Assembly (NCBI GenBank): GCA_022842065.1
Contig: JALHQH010000014.1
Location: forward strand, 160,377-224,376
Direction: 5' to 3'
Length of the DNA: 64,000 nt
DNA from: Caldilineaceae bacterium
GTDB taxonomy: Bacteria > Chloroflexota > Anaerolineae > Caldilineales > Caldilineaceae
Part shown: one piece after another, positions 34,926 through 43,904 of the stretch
Numbering within the stretch: the first letter of the stretch is position 1
How the letters are laid out: each line of letters begins with the position of its first letter
The notes under the pieces: model-generated
Told to the model about the DNA's origin: nothing
What the model saw: the letters and a program-made list of their open reading frames with translations, nothing else
Database searches by the model: none
Translations under genes and position numbers: made by a program

Positions 34926-35002
34926 TGACAAGGTGACAGGGTGACAGGGTGACAAGGTGATCTTCATTCACCTTGTCACCCTGTCACCCTGTCACCTTGT
35001 CA
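34926..35002. repeat. tandem-motif inverted repeat (ggtgacaag / ggtgacagg)
   Basis: Perfect 35-bp arms (34926-34960, 34968-35002) with a 7-nt loop, each arm built of alternating 9-bp gtgacaagg/gtgacaggg units; more units continue to about 35024. It lies between the binding-protein stop and the first permease start. A shorter relative (gacaaggtgactgggtgatt) is near 48162. It is not a CRISPR: there are no spacers. Confidence 0.92.
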
Positions 35003-35044
35003 CCTTGTCACCCTGTCATCCCTTTGCGCGACACAGAGGCATCT

Positions 35045-35971
35045 ATGACCACATCTACCACCGTTTTATCACAAAAACGCGCCGGCATGTCTGCGGCGCA
35101 ACGGCGCGACCTGCGCGATGGCTTGCTGCTCACCAGTCCATTTATTATTGGCCTACTCTTTTTATGGCTTGGGCCCATGCTCTACTCAATCTACCTGACC
35201 GTGCAGGATTGGAGTATGATCACGCCGCCCAAGTATATCGGCTTGGCGAATTTTGACCGCCTGCTGAATGATCCTTTGGTCTTGAAGACCCTTGGCAACA
35301 CCGCCTATTACACTTTTATTGGGGTGCCGCTGCAATTAATGGTGGCCTTTGGGCTGGCATTGATGCTCAACCAAGAAGTGCGTGGGCAGTCGATCTACCG
35401 CACAGTTTTTTACTTGCCATCGATTACCCCGGCAGTGGCCTTTGCGGTGGTTTGGATTCAGATTTTTAATCCAGAGTTTGGGCTGCTCAACAACTTGCTG
35501 AGCTGGTTTGGCATCGGCCCCATCAAATGGTTATTTGATCCCGCCTGGTCGAAACCGGCTTTTATCATCATGAGCCTATGGCTCACCGGGTTTCAGATGA
35601 TTATTTTTTTGGCGGGTTTGCAGGGTGTGCCCAAGGAGTTAAACGAAGCCGCGGCCATTGATGGGGCAACGGCATGGCGCCGCTTTTGGAGCGTGACGTT
35701 GCCGATCCTTTCGCCGGTACTCTTTTTCAACCTGATCATCGGCATTGTGGGCAGTTTTCAGGTCTTTACCGGCTCCTTTATTATGACCAAAGGTGGCCCG
35801 CAAGATTCAACGCTCTTTATCGTGCTCTATATTTATCGCAACGCCTTTGAATATTTCAAGATGGGTTACGCTTCGACGCTGGCCTGGCTCCTTTTTGTGA
35901 TTATCATGCTCTTTACAGCGATCCAGTTTTTCTTTGCCAATCGCTGGGTCTATTACGAAGGCAAGGTTTAA
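35045..35971 (+). CDS. carbohydrate ABC transporter permease (MalF/UgpA type)
   Basis: 308 residues from ATG 35045; the upstream extension of the frame only translates the tandem repeat. Six hydrophobic segments begin at LLLTSPFIIGLLFLWLGPML. The EAA loop is NEAAAIDGATAWRRFWSVTLP. It forms the channel with the next gene product, whose ATG follows directly after this stop, so the two are translationally coupled. Confidence 0.92.
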   Translation: MTTSTTVLSQKRAGMSAAQRRDLRDGLLLTSPFIIGLLFLWLGPMLYSIYLTVQDWSMITPPKYIGLANFDRLLNDPLVLKTLGNTAYYTFIGVPLQLMVAFGLALMLNQEVRGQSIYRTVFYLPSITPAVAFAVVWIQIFNPEFGLLNNLLSWFGIGPIKWLFDPAWSKPAFIIMSLWLTGFQMIIFLAGLQGVPKELNEAAAIDGATAWRRFWSVTLPILSPVLFFNLIIGIVGSFQVFTGSFIMTKGGPQDSTLFIVLYIYRNAFEYFKMGYASTLAWLLFVIIMLFTAIQFFFANRWVYYEGKV

Positions 35972-36859
35972 ATGAGCACCACTGCGGGCAACGTGACCCA
36001 CAGAAGAACCGCGGACAACCGCGCCAAAAAACGCAAGGCACAATTGGGCCGTTTGCTGCTCCACGCTGTGATGATTTTGTTGGGGATCAGTTTTGTAGTG
36101 CCCTTGGCTTGGGTTGCCAGCACCTCACTTAAATCATCGAGCGAGGTTTTTATCACTCCGGTGCAGTGGATTCCCGCGGTGCCGCGCTGGCACAACTTTG
36201 CCGAAGTCTTTGAGCGGCTGCCCTTTGCCCATTTTATTCTCAACTCGTTTTATGTAACCTTTATGGGCACGCTAGGGTCGATTATTAGTTCAATTATGGT
36301 TGCCTTTGGCTTGGCACGCATTCGCTGGCCAGGCCGTGACCTGCTCTTCACCTTGCTGATGGCAACCCTGATGCTGCCCTTTGTGGTCACCTTGATCCCA
36401 GTCTTTATCATTTTCAAATCAATCAACTGGATCGGGACATTCTTGCCCTTGTGGACCCCCGCCTGGTTTGGCTTTGCCTTTTATATCTTTCTCATGCGCC
36501 AATTTATGTTATCCCTGCCCTATGAATTGGACGAGGCGGCCAAAATCGATGGGGCTTCTAACTTTCGGATCCTCTGGCAAGTGATTGCGCCGCTCTGTGG
36601 GCCAGCGATTGCCACGGTCGCCATCTTCTCCTTTCTGCACCACTACAACGACTTTCTTGGGCCACTCATTTACGTGTCAGACAACAACATGTTCACCTTG
36701 CCATTAGGACTCTATTGGTTTCAAGGGCGCTTCGGCAACTTCTGGCATCTGGTCATGGCCGCGTCAATGGTCACCATTACACCAGTCATTCTCCTCTTCT
36801 TCTTTGCCCAGCGCTACTTTGTCAACGGTGCCCAATTTAGTGGGTTGGCCGGGCGGTAA
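35972..36859 (+). CDS. carbohydrate ABC transporter permease (MalG type)
   Basis: 295 residues; ATG 35972 follows the TAA of the previous gene with no gap. A basic N-terminus (HRRTADNRAKKRKAQ) precedes the first membrane helix. The EAA loop reads ELDEAAKIDGASNFRILWQV. Last gene of the binding protein - permease - permease set. As in the other sugar importer of the window, there is no ATPase gene, so a shared MsiK/UgpC-type ATPase elsewhere is expected. Confidence 0.92.
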   Translation: MSTTAGNVTHRRTADNRAKKRKAQLGRLLLHAVMILLGISFVVPLAWVASTSLKSSSEVFITPVQWIPAVPRWHNFAEVFERLPFAHFILNSFYVTFMGTLGSIISSIMVAFGLARIRWPGRDLLFTLLMATLMLPFVVTLIPVFIIFKSINWIGTFLPLWTPAWFGFAFYIFLMRQFMLSLPYELDEAAKIDGASNFRILWQVIAPLCGPAIATVAIFSFLHHYNDFLGPLIYVSDNNMFTLPLGLYWFQGRFGNFWHLVMAASMVTITPVILLFFFAQRYFVNGAQFSGLAGR

Positions 36860-36895
36860 CAATTAACGTGCCGTTTGCTGCATCTAGTTATAGAA

Positions 36896-36920
36896 TTTAA
36901 CATTTTTACTTGTGTAGAAG
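36896..36920. repeat. hairpin family A, partial copy
   Basis: The sequence atttaacatttttacttgtg, then tagaa, keeps the left arm end and the loop of the family-A hairpins at 13654 and 50347, but the right arm is missing. It lies between convergent genes. Confidence 0.6.
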
Positions 36921-36948
36921 GGTAATCAAGATGGCGTGGCCAAAATGG

Positions 36949-37947
36949 TCAAGCTAGCTTGACAACTGCGGCGGCACCAGAGTTGTGAGTTTCATGATTT
37001 TGCAGGGAGAAGGCAAGATACCAAGTATAGGTGCCGTTGCCGGGTAACTGCGAACACTCGCCGCGCAGACGAGCAGCATCGGGTCGGTCGAACGAAGCCG
37101 TCGCTGGTTCGAGAAAGAAGATGAATGGATCGGCTAAGCCCTCTGCCTTGGGCAGCATGCCGGGCAGCACACCGAGATAGGGCACTTTCTCGACGGGAAA
37201 GGTCATCTCGAGTTTGAGCTTGCGCGAGGGGTAGGTCAATGTACACCAGCCTGCGGGCAGCGCCCCTTTGATGTAATACTTCGCGGTGTAGTCGTTGCTT
37301 TTGGGGGTCATACGGCTTAGGTCGCGCGGCTGTCCGTTTGGCGTCGTTGCGATGGGCCAATCGAAAACGTCGCTATAACCGCCTAGATCACCATTTGCCG
37401 AAAAAACGGTAGCGATCTGCTTAGTCCCGTCCGGCAGCAGCAGGCGTGAATCCTCATCACGCACCAGCATTGGATGCGCTGCCCACAGGAAATCGAAGGG
37501 GAAAGGCGACAGATTGGTCAGCGTGTAGTCAATGCGCAACGTGCGCTCATCGGCGAAATAGGCCGTCTTGTCGAGCCGATAGGGCAGCCGCACCCCGTGA
37601 ACCGACATATGCAATCGCTCGCCATCGATCTGATGCGACCAGGGCAGGCTCCACACTTCGCCGTGATCGGCCAGTTTGGTGCCTTGCCAGGGTGCATTCT
37701 CACAGTAACAGAGATCAATGGTCGGGAACATATCGTCAACCCCCGAACACTCGCCATCGACATAAACACCGTCAAAGGGCTGGATGCGATAGCTCGCGCC
37801 GGGGCGATGCACCAGCACATCGAAGTTGTGGTCAAGCGAAGTGAGCGCGCTAAGCTTGCCGCCCAGTGACGGCAAAAACTGGGCGCGTGCGTGTCCGGTT
37901 TCCAAGGTGATGGCTGGCTGGTCTTTGTAGTGAGAAGCGTAAATCAT
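36949..37947 (-). CDS. aldose-1-epimerase-like (galactose mutarotase fold) protein, DUF4432-type
   Basis: 332 residues. The start (ITLETGHARAQFLPSLGGKLSAL), the middle VHGVRLPYRLDKTA and FDFLWAAHPMLVRDED, with His at the positions expected for the catalytic sites, match mutarotase-fold proteins of the DUF4432/aldose epimerase type. It may interconvert sugar anomers or act on the imported sugar. It is convergent with the permease genes and therefore not in that operon, but belongs to the same region. Confidence 0.78.
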   Translation of the reverse strand: MIYASHYKDQPAITLETGHARAQFLPSLGGKLSALTSLDHNFDVLVHRPGASYRIQPFDGVYVDGECSGVDDMFPTIDLCYCENAPWQGTKLADHGEVWSLPWSHQIDGERLHMSVHGVRLPYRLDKTAYFADERTLRIDYTLTNLSPFPFDFLWAAHPMLVRDEDSRLLLPDGTKQIATVFSANGDLGGYSDVFDWPIATTPNGQPRDLSRMTPKSNDYTAKYYIKGALPAGWCTLTYPSRKLKLEMTFPVEKVPYLGVLPGMLPKAEGLADPFIFFLEPATASFDRPDAARLRGECSQLPGNGTYTWYLAFSLQNHETHNSGAAAVVKLA

Positions 37948-38022
37948 GGGTTTTCTCTCTGTTTGGGAAATTTTGGTTCAATCAGTTTAATGAAGGTGCA
38001 ACCCAATCAGCGCCCTGGCAGC

Positions 38023-38445
38023 TTATTTGCGCGGCGGGGCATAGAGTTCCGCCGCGGCGACATGTTCGGGACAAATTTTGAAGCGCACGCGTAGCTCTTC
38101 GGGTGGTGCGCCAAACTCTGGCACACCCATGTATTTCATGGTTAGCGCGTTGGCGTGCTCGCGGTTAACGTCGTCGGTCATCTCGACCACGCTGCCGCGC
38201 ACCGCCAGCCAGCGCGCCTTGTTGTCGGGGTCGAGAATGAGCAGCGAGACCTTAGGGCGCCGGCGCAGGATGCGATGTTTGAGCCGGTCTTTTTCACTGT
38301 TGAAGTAGATGTAGGTGCCATCAAAGTTGAACCAGACCGGCGTAAGCTGGATCGAGCCATCGGCCAGTGTGGTCGCCAGTGACATCAGCACCGGGCGGGC
38401 TAGCAGTTCATGAAAGGCTTCGGGAATCGGTTGCGGTGTAGGCAT
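38023..38445 (-). CDS. PPOX-class (pyridoxamine oxidase-like) flavin/F420-binding protein
   Basis: 140 residues from ATG 38445 (GGAG 6 nt upstream). A longer frame to 38703 would overlap the PhyH gene and is unlikely. The split-barrel motifs are HELLARPVLMSLATTLADGS, VWFNFDGTYIYFNSEKDRLK and the KVSLLILDPDNKARWLAVRG stretch, typical of PPOX-class F420-dependent or flavin-binding enzymes. Substrate unknown. It lies 67 nt after the PhyH gene on the same strand and is probably cotranscribed with it. Confidence 0.88.
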   Translation of the reverse strand: MPTPQPIPEAFHELLARPVLMSLATTLADGSIQLTPVWFNFDGTYIYFNSEKDRLKHRILRRRPKVSLLILDPDNKARWLAVRGSVVEMTDDVNREHANALTMKYMGVPEFGAPPEELRVRFKICPEHVAAAELYAPPRK

Positions 38446-38512
38446 GAGTGCTCCAGGATCGAAATTGGATGAAAAGGTCGCGTTGCAGCTGGTTGATTGA
38501 TGCCCTCGCTGC

Positions 38513-39223
38513 TCACTGGGTTGGATCATATTGATGGATATCGCGGTCGGGCATTTTGAGGCCCAAGAGCCGAAGCCGTTGTTCGGAGGCACCTTCGCTG
38601 GCCTGCCAGGGTAGAATCGTTTCGGCCTCATAGCGTTTGAGCCACCAATAGCCATAGTAGAGATAAATGCCGCGGCGTAGACCATCGGTGGTGTTGCGAC
38701 CACCGGTGTGCCAGATGGCGGCGTTGATAAAGACGGCGTCCCCTGGCGCGGCGTAAACGGCCACTTCCCCCGGCAGCGGTTGCTTGATCAGGTCCGGTGG
38801 CGGCAGTTCTTCGCCACGATGGGTGCCAGGAATGACACGCGTCGGCCCGCGGGCAGCGGTCATCTCATTGAGCATGATGATGGTATTGATGGCCAGTGGG
38901 CGGTCACCGGGGAAGACAAAATCGCGATGCCAGGCGCGCTCGGGAAAGGTGCTGCCCGGTCCTTGGCGTAATAGATCAAATTGTAGCAGTTGCACTTGCT
39001 GACCAAAGATCGCCTGTTGGCGCGCCAGGATCGGCGGATGCTCGATCAGGTCGATAAAGGCTTTGTGCTTGAGCAAGCGATGTTGGTTGACCTTGGGCTT
39101 TTCCAGCTCCCACACCCGGTCAAATTCAGCCTGGATCAACGCCAGGTGATCGCCCTGCAACACGCCCGGCACATGTAAATAACCCTGCTCCAGAAAAAAG
39201 TGCTTTTCTTCCGCTGTAATCAT
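38513..39223 (-). CDS. phytanoyl-CoA dioxygenase family protein
   Basis: 236 residues, short for the family. Motifs: WHRDFVFPGDRP (H99, D101), TRVIPGTHRGEE, AAIWHTGGRN (H172) and LRRGIYLYY with Arg 183/184. WHRDF is closer to the ectoine-hydroxylase-like branch than WHQDE of the transporter-linked copies. The ATG is at 39223, divergent from the PhyH gene at 39564 across a 340-nt region holding a hairpin. The two PhyH genes share little beyond the catalytic motifs, so they are not recent duplicates. Confidence 0.92.
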   Translation of the reverse strand: MITAEEKHFFLEQGYLHVPGVLQGDHLALIQAEFDRVWELEKPKVNQHRLLKHKAFIDLIEHPPILARQQAIFGQQVQLLQFDLLRQGPGSTFPERAWHRDFVFPGDRPLAINTIIMLNEMTAARGPTRVIPGTHRGEELPPPDLIKQPLPGEVAVYAAPGDAVFINAAIWHTGGRNTTDGLRRGIYLYYGYWWLKRYEAETILPWQASEGASEQRLRLLGLKMPDRDIHQYDPTQ

Positions 39224-39276
39224 GGTGTTTACCGCCTGGAGAATGGTTGTGTGTGATTGGTGAGGTTATGACTCCG

Positions 39277-39361
39277 CTGCAAAAACCGAGTTTTTCCGAG
39301 AATTTGTCGAATTCCCCAGAGCGCAATTTGCTCAAAAACTCGGTTTTTAGCCTTTTTGCAG
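39277..39361. repeat. nested inverted repeat in the divergent PhyH region
   Basis: Outer arms ctgcaaaaa (39277-39285) and tttttgcag (39353-39361), inner 15-bp arms (39281-39295 and 39334-39348, aaaaaccgagttttt and mirror). The gap 39224-39563 otherwise shows only AT-rich sequence that should contain the promoters of both PhyH genes. Confidence 0.8.
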
Positions 39362-39563
39362 TATAGTCGGTTATCAATTTTAGAATATCAGAGGGAACGC
39401 CATTGCGCAAATCCTTTTTTTTCTCTCGCCCTTCTTGCTTGCTTTTCTCATCTTATTCTATACTTTGCTTTGGTTAGAACTGCACCCCAGCCCTGTTTGT
39501 CAACGAATCTAAAATAGCCTGTTTCATGTTGCATCGTTTTCGTAAAAAGGAGGGAATACCCGC

Positions 39564-40358
39564 ATGAGTAATGCCCTGTCGTTAATTGCCTACCCAGATC
39601 TCGCCGGCCAGGTGCAGGCCATGGAAGAAGATGGTTATACCTTTCTGCCGGGTCTGCTCAACGCAGCAGAGATTGCGGCGTTGCGCGCAGCCATGGATCG
39701 CCTGGTGGCCATACCAGCCAGCTTTGATCGCGATGGCACTAGTGGCGGTTTTCTCAACAAGAGCATCAACAATGTCTTTAACCGCGACCCGCTTTTTCTC
39801 AGCTACGTGGATCGCCCCGGCGTGGTCGAGATCGCCGAAGCGATTCACGGCAACGACTGCCATATCATCGGCATGACCGCTTGGATGACTGGCCCCGGTC
39901 GCCCCGACCAACAGTTGCACGCCGATTGGCAACCCCTCACATTGCCGTCCGAGGTAATGAACAATCCAGCAGTAAAAATCCCCATCTATATTGCCACGGC
40001 CCATTTCTATCTGGATGATATTGACGAAGAACTTGGCCCCACCCAGTTTATTCCCGGCAGCCATCGCGCCGGGCGTGCCCCCAAAGGTGACATGGACTAC
40101 AAAGGCGTTGGCCCCAAGAACATCCTCTGTAAGGCCGGTGACATGGTCATTTTCCGCTCGGAAGTGTGGCACCGCGGCACCGCCAACCGCAGCCAGCGGG
40201 TGCGCTATCTGTTGCAGGTGCATTACGCCCAGCGTATGATCACACAGAAGTTCCCCCCCTATCTCAACCGCTTTCAATTTAACGAAGCGATCCTGGCGCA
40301 AGCCACGCCCCGTCAACGCCGCTTGCTAGGCGATCATAAGGGGTCGAACTACGATTGA
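39564..40358 (+). CDS. phytanoyl-CoA dioxygenase family protein
   Basis: 264 residues; AGGAGGG lies upstream of ATG 39564. Motifs: QLHADWQ (H119, D121), PTQFIPGSHRAGR, EVWHRGTANRS (H203) with Arg 212/214. All ligands for Fe(II) and 2-oxoglutarate are present. It is divergent from the preceding PhyH. Substrate unknown. The C-terminus is rich in basic and aromatic residues (PPYLNRFQFNEAI) and has no repeat tail. Confidence 0.92.
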   Translation: MSNALSLIAYPDLAGQVQAMEEDGYTFLPGLLNAAEIAALRAAMDRLVAIPASFDRDGTSGGFLNKSINNVFNRDPLFLSYVDRPGVVEIAEAIHGNDCHIIGMTAWMTGPGRPDQQLHADWQPLTLPSEVMNNPAVKIPIYIATAHFYLDDIDEELGPTQFIPGSHRAGRAPKGDMDYKGVGPKNILCKAGDMVIFRSEVWHRGTANRSQRVRYLLQVHYAQRMITQKFPPYLNRFQFNEAILAQATPRQRRLLGDHKGSNYD

Positions 40359-40428
40359 GCGCCGGCGGGGTTTGCAACAGGGGGCGGCCCTCTAGCAGAT
40401 CGCAACAATACGATACTGCGGTTGACTG

Positions 40429-40468
40429 GAGAACCGGCGTCATTACGCCTGTGAAAACGCCGGTTCTC
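40429..40468. repeat. short hairpin (gagaaccggcgt arms)
   Basis: Perfect 12-bp arms (40429-40440, 40457-40468) flanked by further partial complementarity (ggttgac / caacc). It is 70 nt after a PhyH stop. The gap 40359-40681 is otherwise filled by this hairpin, a gagaacga...tcgttctc pair near 40508-40555, and the family-C hairpin. Confidence 0.75.
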
Positions 40469-40570
40469 AACCAGCGCAAAAGCCAACAGTTATACGACTT
40501 ACGCACTGAGAACGAATATCCAGAGCGCATCCGTACCCGACAGGGTGCTCGTTCTCATCGACACATTATT

Positions 40571-40625
40571 TAAACATGGCACAATCTACCGAAGAACTCA
40601 CGGCAGTGTGATTGTGCCATGTTTA
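40571..40625. repeat. hairpin family C, copy 2 (aaacatggcacaatc)
   Basis: 16-bp perfect arms (40571-40586, 40610-40625) around a 23-nt spacer. The outer arms match those at 18732-18793 except for one base, while the interior is unrelated. Confidence 0.85.
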
Positions 40626-40681
40626 AGTGTCTTCTCTATCAGGTGGCTGCGTAAGTCCTAAGTTATAAAGGACCAAATGCG

Positions 40682-41830
40682 ATGACCAATATACCTTCCA
40701 CTGCCCCCGGCATCCGGCATAGTTTTCCGCTTGATAGCTCAGCCCCGACCTTGGCCGCACGGGGCAGCGCCCGCAATGAACAATGGGAAGCTTATTTTCG
40801 CCGACGCCTTGCAGAGCAACAACGCCAATTTACTGCTACAGTTGCGCTAGACACCTCTTCTTTAGCGGCTTACGTCGCCGGTACAGACCAACTGCGCCAA
40901 CACCTGCTGGAGACGCTGGGCGGTTGGCCGGCGCGCCCGGCGGAGGCATCCGCCACGATCGAGGAAGTAGGTGTGCTGGATTGCGGACGGCTCTACCGCG
41001 TCCAGGTCGCCGTGGTCGATGAGTTGGAAATGCCGACCCTGCTGCTGATTCCCCACGGCGCGACCCAACGGCCTTGCCCGGCAGTCATCTGCCAACATGG
41101 CTATGGCGGTTCGCCCGAATGGATGATGGGCTTTGGCACCGCGGACCGCTTTAATTATACCCATGGCGCGGGCCGGCGGCTGGCCGACGCCGGCTATGTG
41201 GTCATCGCGCCACAGATTGTCTGTAGCCCGCCAGGGGTGGGGAAGGACCGCGTGCGGCTGGATCGGCTGGCGCGGCTAGCCGGTGTGAGTCTCCTGGGCA
41301 TGGAAATGTTCGCCCTCAGTCGCGTGGTGGATTGGTTGCACACGCGCCCGGAAGTCTTGCCTGACCGGATTGGCATGTACGGCATTTCCCAGGGGGGGAA
41401 AAGCACCCTCTACTTTGCGGCGCTTGAACCGCGCATCAAGGCCGCAGTCTGTTCCTGTTATTTTAATCACCGCTGGAATAAGATGCTGGAAGATCGCCAC
41501 CTGGAAGCGATCGGGCAGCAGGTGGGCTTGGCCTATCGCAGTTATCTGGCGATTGAAGAAGATGATAAATTCAACGTGAATACAGCGCCCTTATGGCCGG
41601 ATCATCTGCTCGGTGCGCTCATCTGCCCACGCCCTTTTATGGTCGAAATCGGCCGCTATGACCCGGTGATCTACTGGCAAGATGCCGTTGAGGAATTTAC
41701 ACGCCTTCAGCAATTTTACACTGCGTTGGGACTTGGCGAGCGCACAGAAGCACTCGTCGCGCACTGGGGCGGCCATGAAATGTTTTATGATGACGCCAAA
41801 CGCTTTCTCGACCGTTGGCTACAGGGTTGA
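40682..41830 (+). CDS. alpha/beta hydrolase (dienelactone-hydrolase / acetyl-xylan-esterase-like)
   Basis: 382 residues; AAAGGA is 9 nt upstream of the ATG. The nucleophile elbow is MYGISQGGKSTLYFAAL, with Ser in GISQGG. CQHGYGGSPEWMMGF fits the oxyanion-hole loop. The Asp is likely in MVEIGRYDPVI and the His in AHWGGHEMF near the end. This is an intracellular esterase/peptidase-like fold of the kind often linked to sugar ester removal. No signal peptide. The gene stands alone, with the next gene on the opposite strand. Confidence 0.85.
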   Translation: MTNIPSTAPGIRHSFPLDSSAPTLAARGSARNEQWEAYFRRRLAEQQRQFTATVALDTSSLAAYVAGTDQLRQHLLETLGGWPARPAEASATIEEVGVLDCGRLYRVQVAVVDELEMPTLLLIPHGATQRPCPAVICQHGYGGSPEWMMGFGTADRFNYTHGAGRRLADAGYVVIAPQIVCSPPGVGKDRVRLDRLARLAGVSLLGMEMFALSRVVDWLHTRPEVLPDRIGMYGISQGGKSTLYFAALEPRIKAAVCSCYFNHRWNKMLEDRHLEAIGQQVGLAYRSYLAIEEDDKFNVNTAPLWPDHLLGALICPRPFMVEIGRYDPVIYWQDAVEEFTRLQQFYTALGLGERTEALVAHWGGHEMFYDDAKRFLDRWLQG

Positions 41831-41872
41831 TGACCTGGCAATTGATGTGCGGGTGATTTGGGCTAGGTACCG

Positions 41873-42808
41873 CTATGCCAGCGGATCAGGATTCCACCAA
41901 CAGGGGCCTTTATCCTGGCGTGCAAGTTGTGCACGGCGGCGCACCTCGGCCATCTCGTCTGCGGTGAGGGGCTGGAAATTCTGCCACGCCGCAAAGGCCG
42001 CGTCTTGTTCGTTGGGAAAGCTCAGCCCCAACAACGCCACATCGGGGTCGATGGTCAACGTGTAGTGTAAACATTCGGCCACCGTGAGCCGCGGCAGTTG
42101 CGCCGGCAGATCGTCGCTGCCGCCGGAGGAGAGTTTACCGCGTGGGCGCACTTGCAACGGTTGATTATAACCGCTGGTATCACCCAATAGTTTGCCCGCG
42201 CCAAAGGTTTTGAAGCAGACGGTGCCGACCCCCTGTTGTTTGGCCAGCGGGAGGATTTCATCAATATAACGTGTATCGACAAAGGGACCGACAGGAAAGA
42301 GGGCAATGTCGCACAAACCCGCGGCGATTGCCGCCTGTAAAACCGCCGGGTTGTGCGAAGAGATGCCCCGAAAGCGCGTCTTGCCGGTGCGGATACACTC
42401 CGCCAATTGATCAAAGCCACCCCCCGGTTGCGCCAATGCCGCAAATTTTTCTAGTGACGAAAGACCATGAAAGACAAAGGCATCGGTGTACTCAAGTTGC
42501 AACCGGCGCAACGAAGCCTCGATCTGCGGCGCAACCTGATCATCAAGTTCATCAATTTTGTCGATGATAAAGAGGCCATCACGCCGCCCTTTGACCGCCT
42601 CGCCGACGATCTCTTCGGAGTAGCCATCTTCATAGCCGGGGGCGGTGTCCACCACGTTCAGGCCAAAATCTAAAGCGCGGCGCAAGGTCGCCACGCAGGT
42701 GGCCAAGGGCAGGTTGCGATCCGCCAAGTCGCCAATGCCGAGCGTGGCCGCGCGAAAACCGGTCTGCCCAAGCGGGCGCAGGGGTGGGGTATAGCGATCT
42801 GTTGTCAT
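41873..42808 (-). CDS. aldo/keto reductase
   Basis: 311 residues from ATG 42808; a longer frame from a GTG at 42886 adds 26 residues unlike the family. Motifs: PPLRPLGQTGFRAATLGIGD, ALDFGLNVVDTAPGYEDGYSEEIVGEAV with the catalytic Asp and Tyr, FIIDKID with the Lys, and FVFHGLSS with the His. The typical tetrad seems complete. It is a NADPH-dependent reductase of sugars or aldehydes. It lies downstream of the IclR gene on the same strand and may be under its control. Confidence 0.9.
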   Translation of the reverse strand: MTTDRYTPPLRPLGQTGFRAATLGIGDLADRNLPLATCVATLRRALDFGLNVVDTAPGYEDGYSEEIVGEAVKGRRDGLFIIDKIDELDDQVAPQIEASLRRLQLEYTDAFVFHGLSSLEKFAALAQPGGGFDQLAECIRTGKTRFRGISSHNPAVLQAAIAAGLCDIALFPVGPFVDTRYIDEILPLAKQQGVGTVCFKTFGAGKLLGDTSGYNQPLQVRPRGKLSSGGSDDLPAQLPRLTVAECLHYTLTIDPDVALLGLSFPNEQDAAFAAWQNFQPLTADEMAEVRRRAQLARQDKGPCWWNPDPLA

Positions 42809-42952
42809 AAGCGGTTGGGTCAAATCCTCATGAATGGGTAAGTTGGTGCACCTTTGTTTGCGTACTTCACGCAGGTAGCGTAGCACTGATGGAGCTTAAA
42901 TGCCAGTTGCGGCAACAACTGAAGTATGGCCTAAAATGGAGGCGAGCTTCGC

Positions 42953-43020
42953 AACGTCCCCAGCACAGGCGCCTGAATCCTCCGCCGACGAACAAACGCT
43001 GCGCCTGTGCCGGGGACGTT
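42953..43020. repeat. inverted repeat between IclR and aldo/keto reductase genes
   Basis: 20-bp arms (42953-42972, 43001-43020) with one wobble mismatch and a 28-nt spacer, in a 274-nt gap between two minus-strand genes. Probable terminator or attenuator after the IclR gene. Confidence 0.8.
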
Positions 43021-43082
43021 AACCCCAAAATTGGAACGGATCCCAACACCTATGCGCGATCTAGGGAAACAGCAGCTAGCTT

Positions 43083-43895
43083 TCACCTCAACCGTTTATG
43101 CTGCGCCAACTGTTGCGCCGTCCCCAAAGCCAATCTTGTCACTTCTCCCTGCTGCCCCGCGGCCGGGAAACGAAAACTCGGGCCAAACAAATTAATCGCG
43201 GCGACGACTTGGCCACTGCCATTGCGAACCGGCACCGCCAATGCGGTCAAGCCTTCTTCAAATTCCTCAATCACCCACGCATAACCCTGCACACGCACTT
43301 GCGCTAATTCGGCCCGCAGTTGCATGGGATCACAAATGGTTTTACTGGTGTAGGGCAACAGAGGTTGCGCCAGATAGCGATCCAGCGCGTCCGGCGTGCG
43401 CTCGGCCAGAAAGATACGCCCCGTCGACTGGAGATACATGGGCAGCCGGATCCCCGTCCAATCTCGCACCTGAATCGCCTGCCGGCTGGTGATTTGGGTG
43501 ACTACATAGGCATTGTTCCCTTCGGGCAGCGTCAACGCCACCGTTTCGCCCACCGCTTCCTGCAAGGCTTGCAGATAAGGCTGGGCGATCACCGCCAGCG
43601 TTTCGATGTGGGGCACATTCGCCACCAATGCCACCAGCCCTGGACCAATCTTAAAGCCACGACCACTGACCAGGTGCCCTGCGCCATCATGCGCGGTCAG
43701 CCGCTCCACCAGGGCGAGTTGCTCCAGCGTCGTACAGATCCGCGAGACCGTGCTTTTGGCCAGCCCCGTTTCCTGGGCAATCTGGGTCACGCCGACGCCT
43801 TCTGCGCCGGCAATCACCCGCAGCACCGCAAAGACTCGCGCCACGAACTGCGTATTTGACACTTTTTTGCTTTTGTTTGATACTATTTGTGCCAT
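43083..43895 (-). CDS. IclR family transcriptional regulator
   Basis: 270 residues from ATG 43895; the frame is open to a TTG at 43925, but that would place the putative operator inside the gene. The N-terminal winged helix is FVARVFAVLRVIAGAEGVGV and TQIAQETGLAKSTVSRICTTLEQL. The C-terminal effector domain (TGRIFLAERTPDALDRYLAQ and VIEEFEEGLTALAVPVRNGS) matches IclR. It is divergent from the enolase-superfamily gene at 43971 and is the likely regulator of that sugar-acid pathway. Confidence 0.93.
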   Translation of the reverse strand: MAQIVSNKSKKVSNTQFVARVFAVLRVIAGAEGVGVTQIAQETGLAKSTVSRICTTLEQLALVERLTAHDGAGHLVSGRGFKIGPGLVALVANVPHIETLAVIAQPYLQALQEAVGETVALTLPEGNNAYVVTQITSRQAIQVRDWTGIRLPMYLQSTGRIFLAERTPDALDRYLAQPLLPYTSKTICDPMQLRAELAQVRVQGYAWVIEEFEEGLTALAVPVRNGSGQVVAAINLFGPSFRFPAAGQQGEVTRLALGTAQQLAQHKRLR

Positions 43896-43904
43896 CAGAT
43901 GAGC

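Noticed and set aside
34926..35024. Tandem ggtgaca units as a possible CRISPR array
   Set aside because: The units are 9 bp, directly adjacent and form one large hairpin; there are no spacers and no cas genes.
38446..38703. N-terminal extension of the PPOX gene
   Set aside because: It would overlap the PhyH gene and has no matching family sequence; the ATG at 38445 has a good ribosome-binding site.
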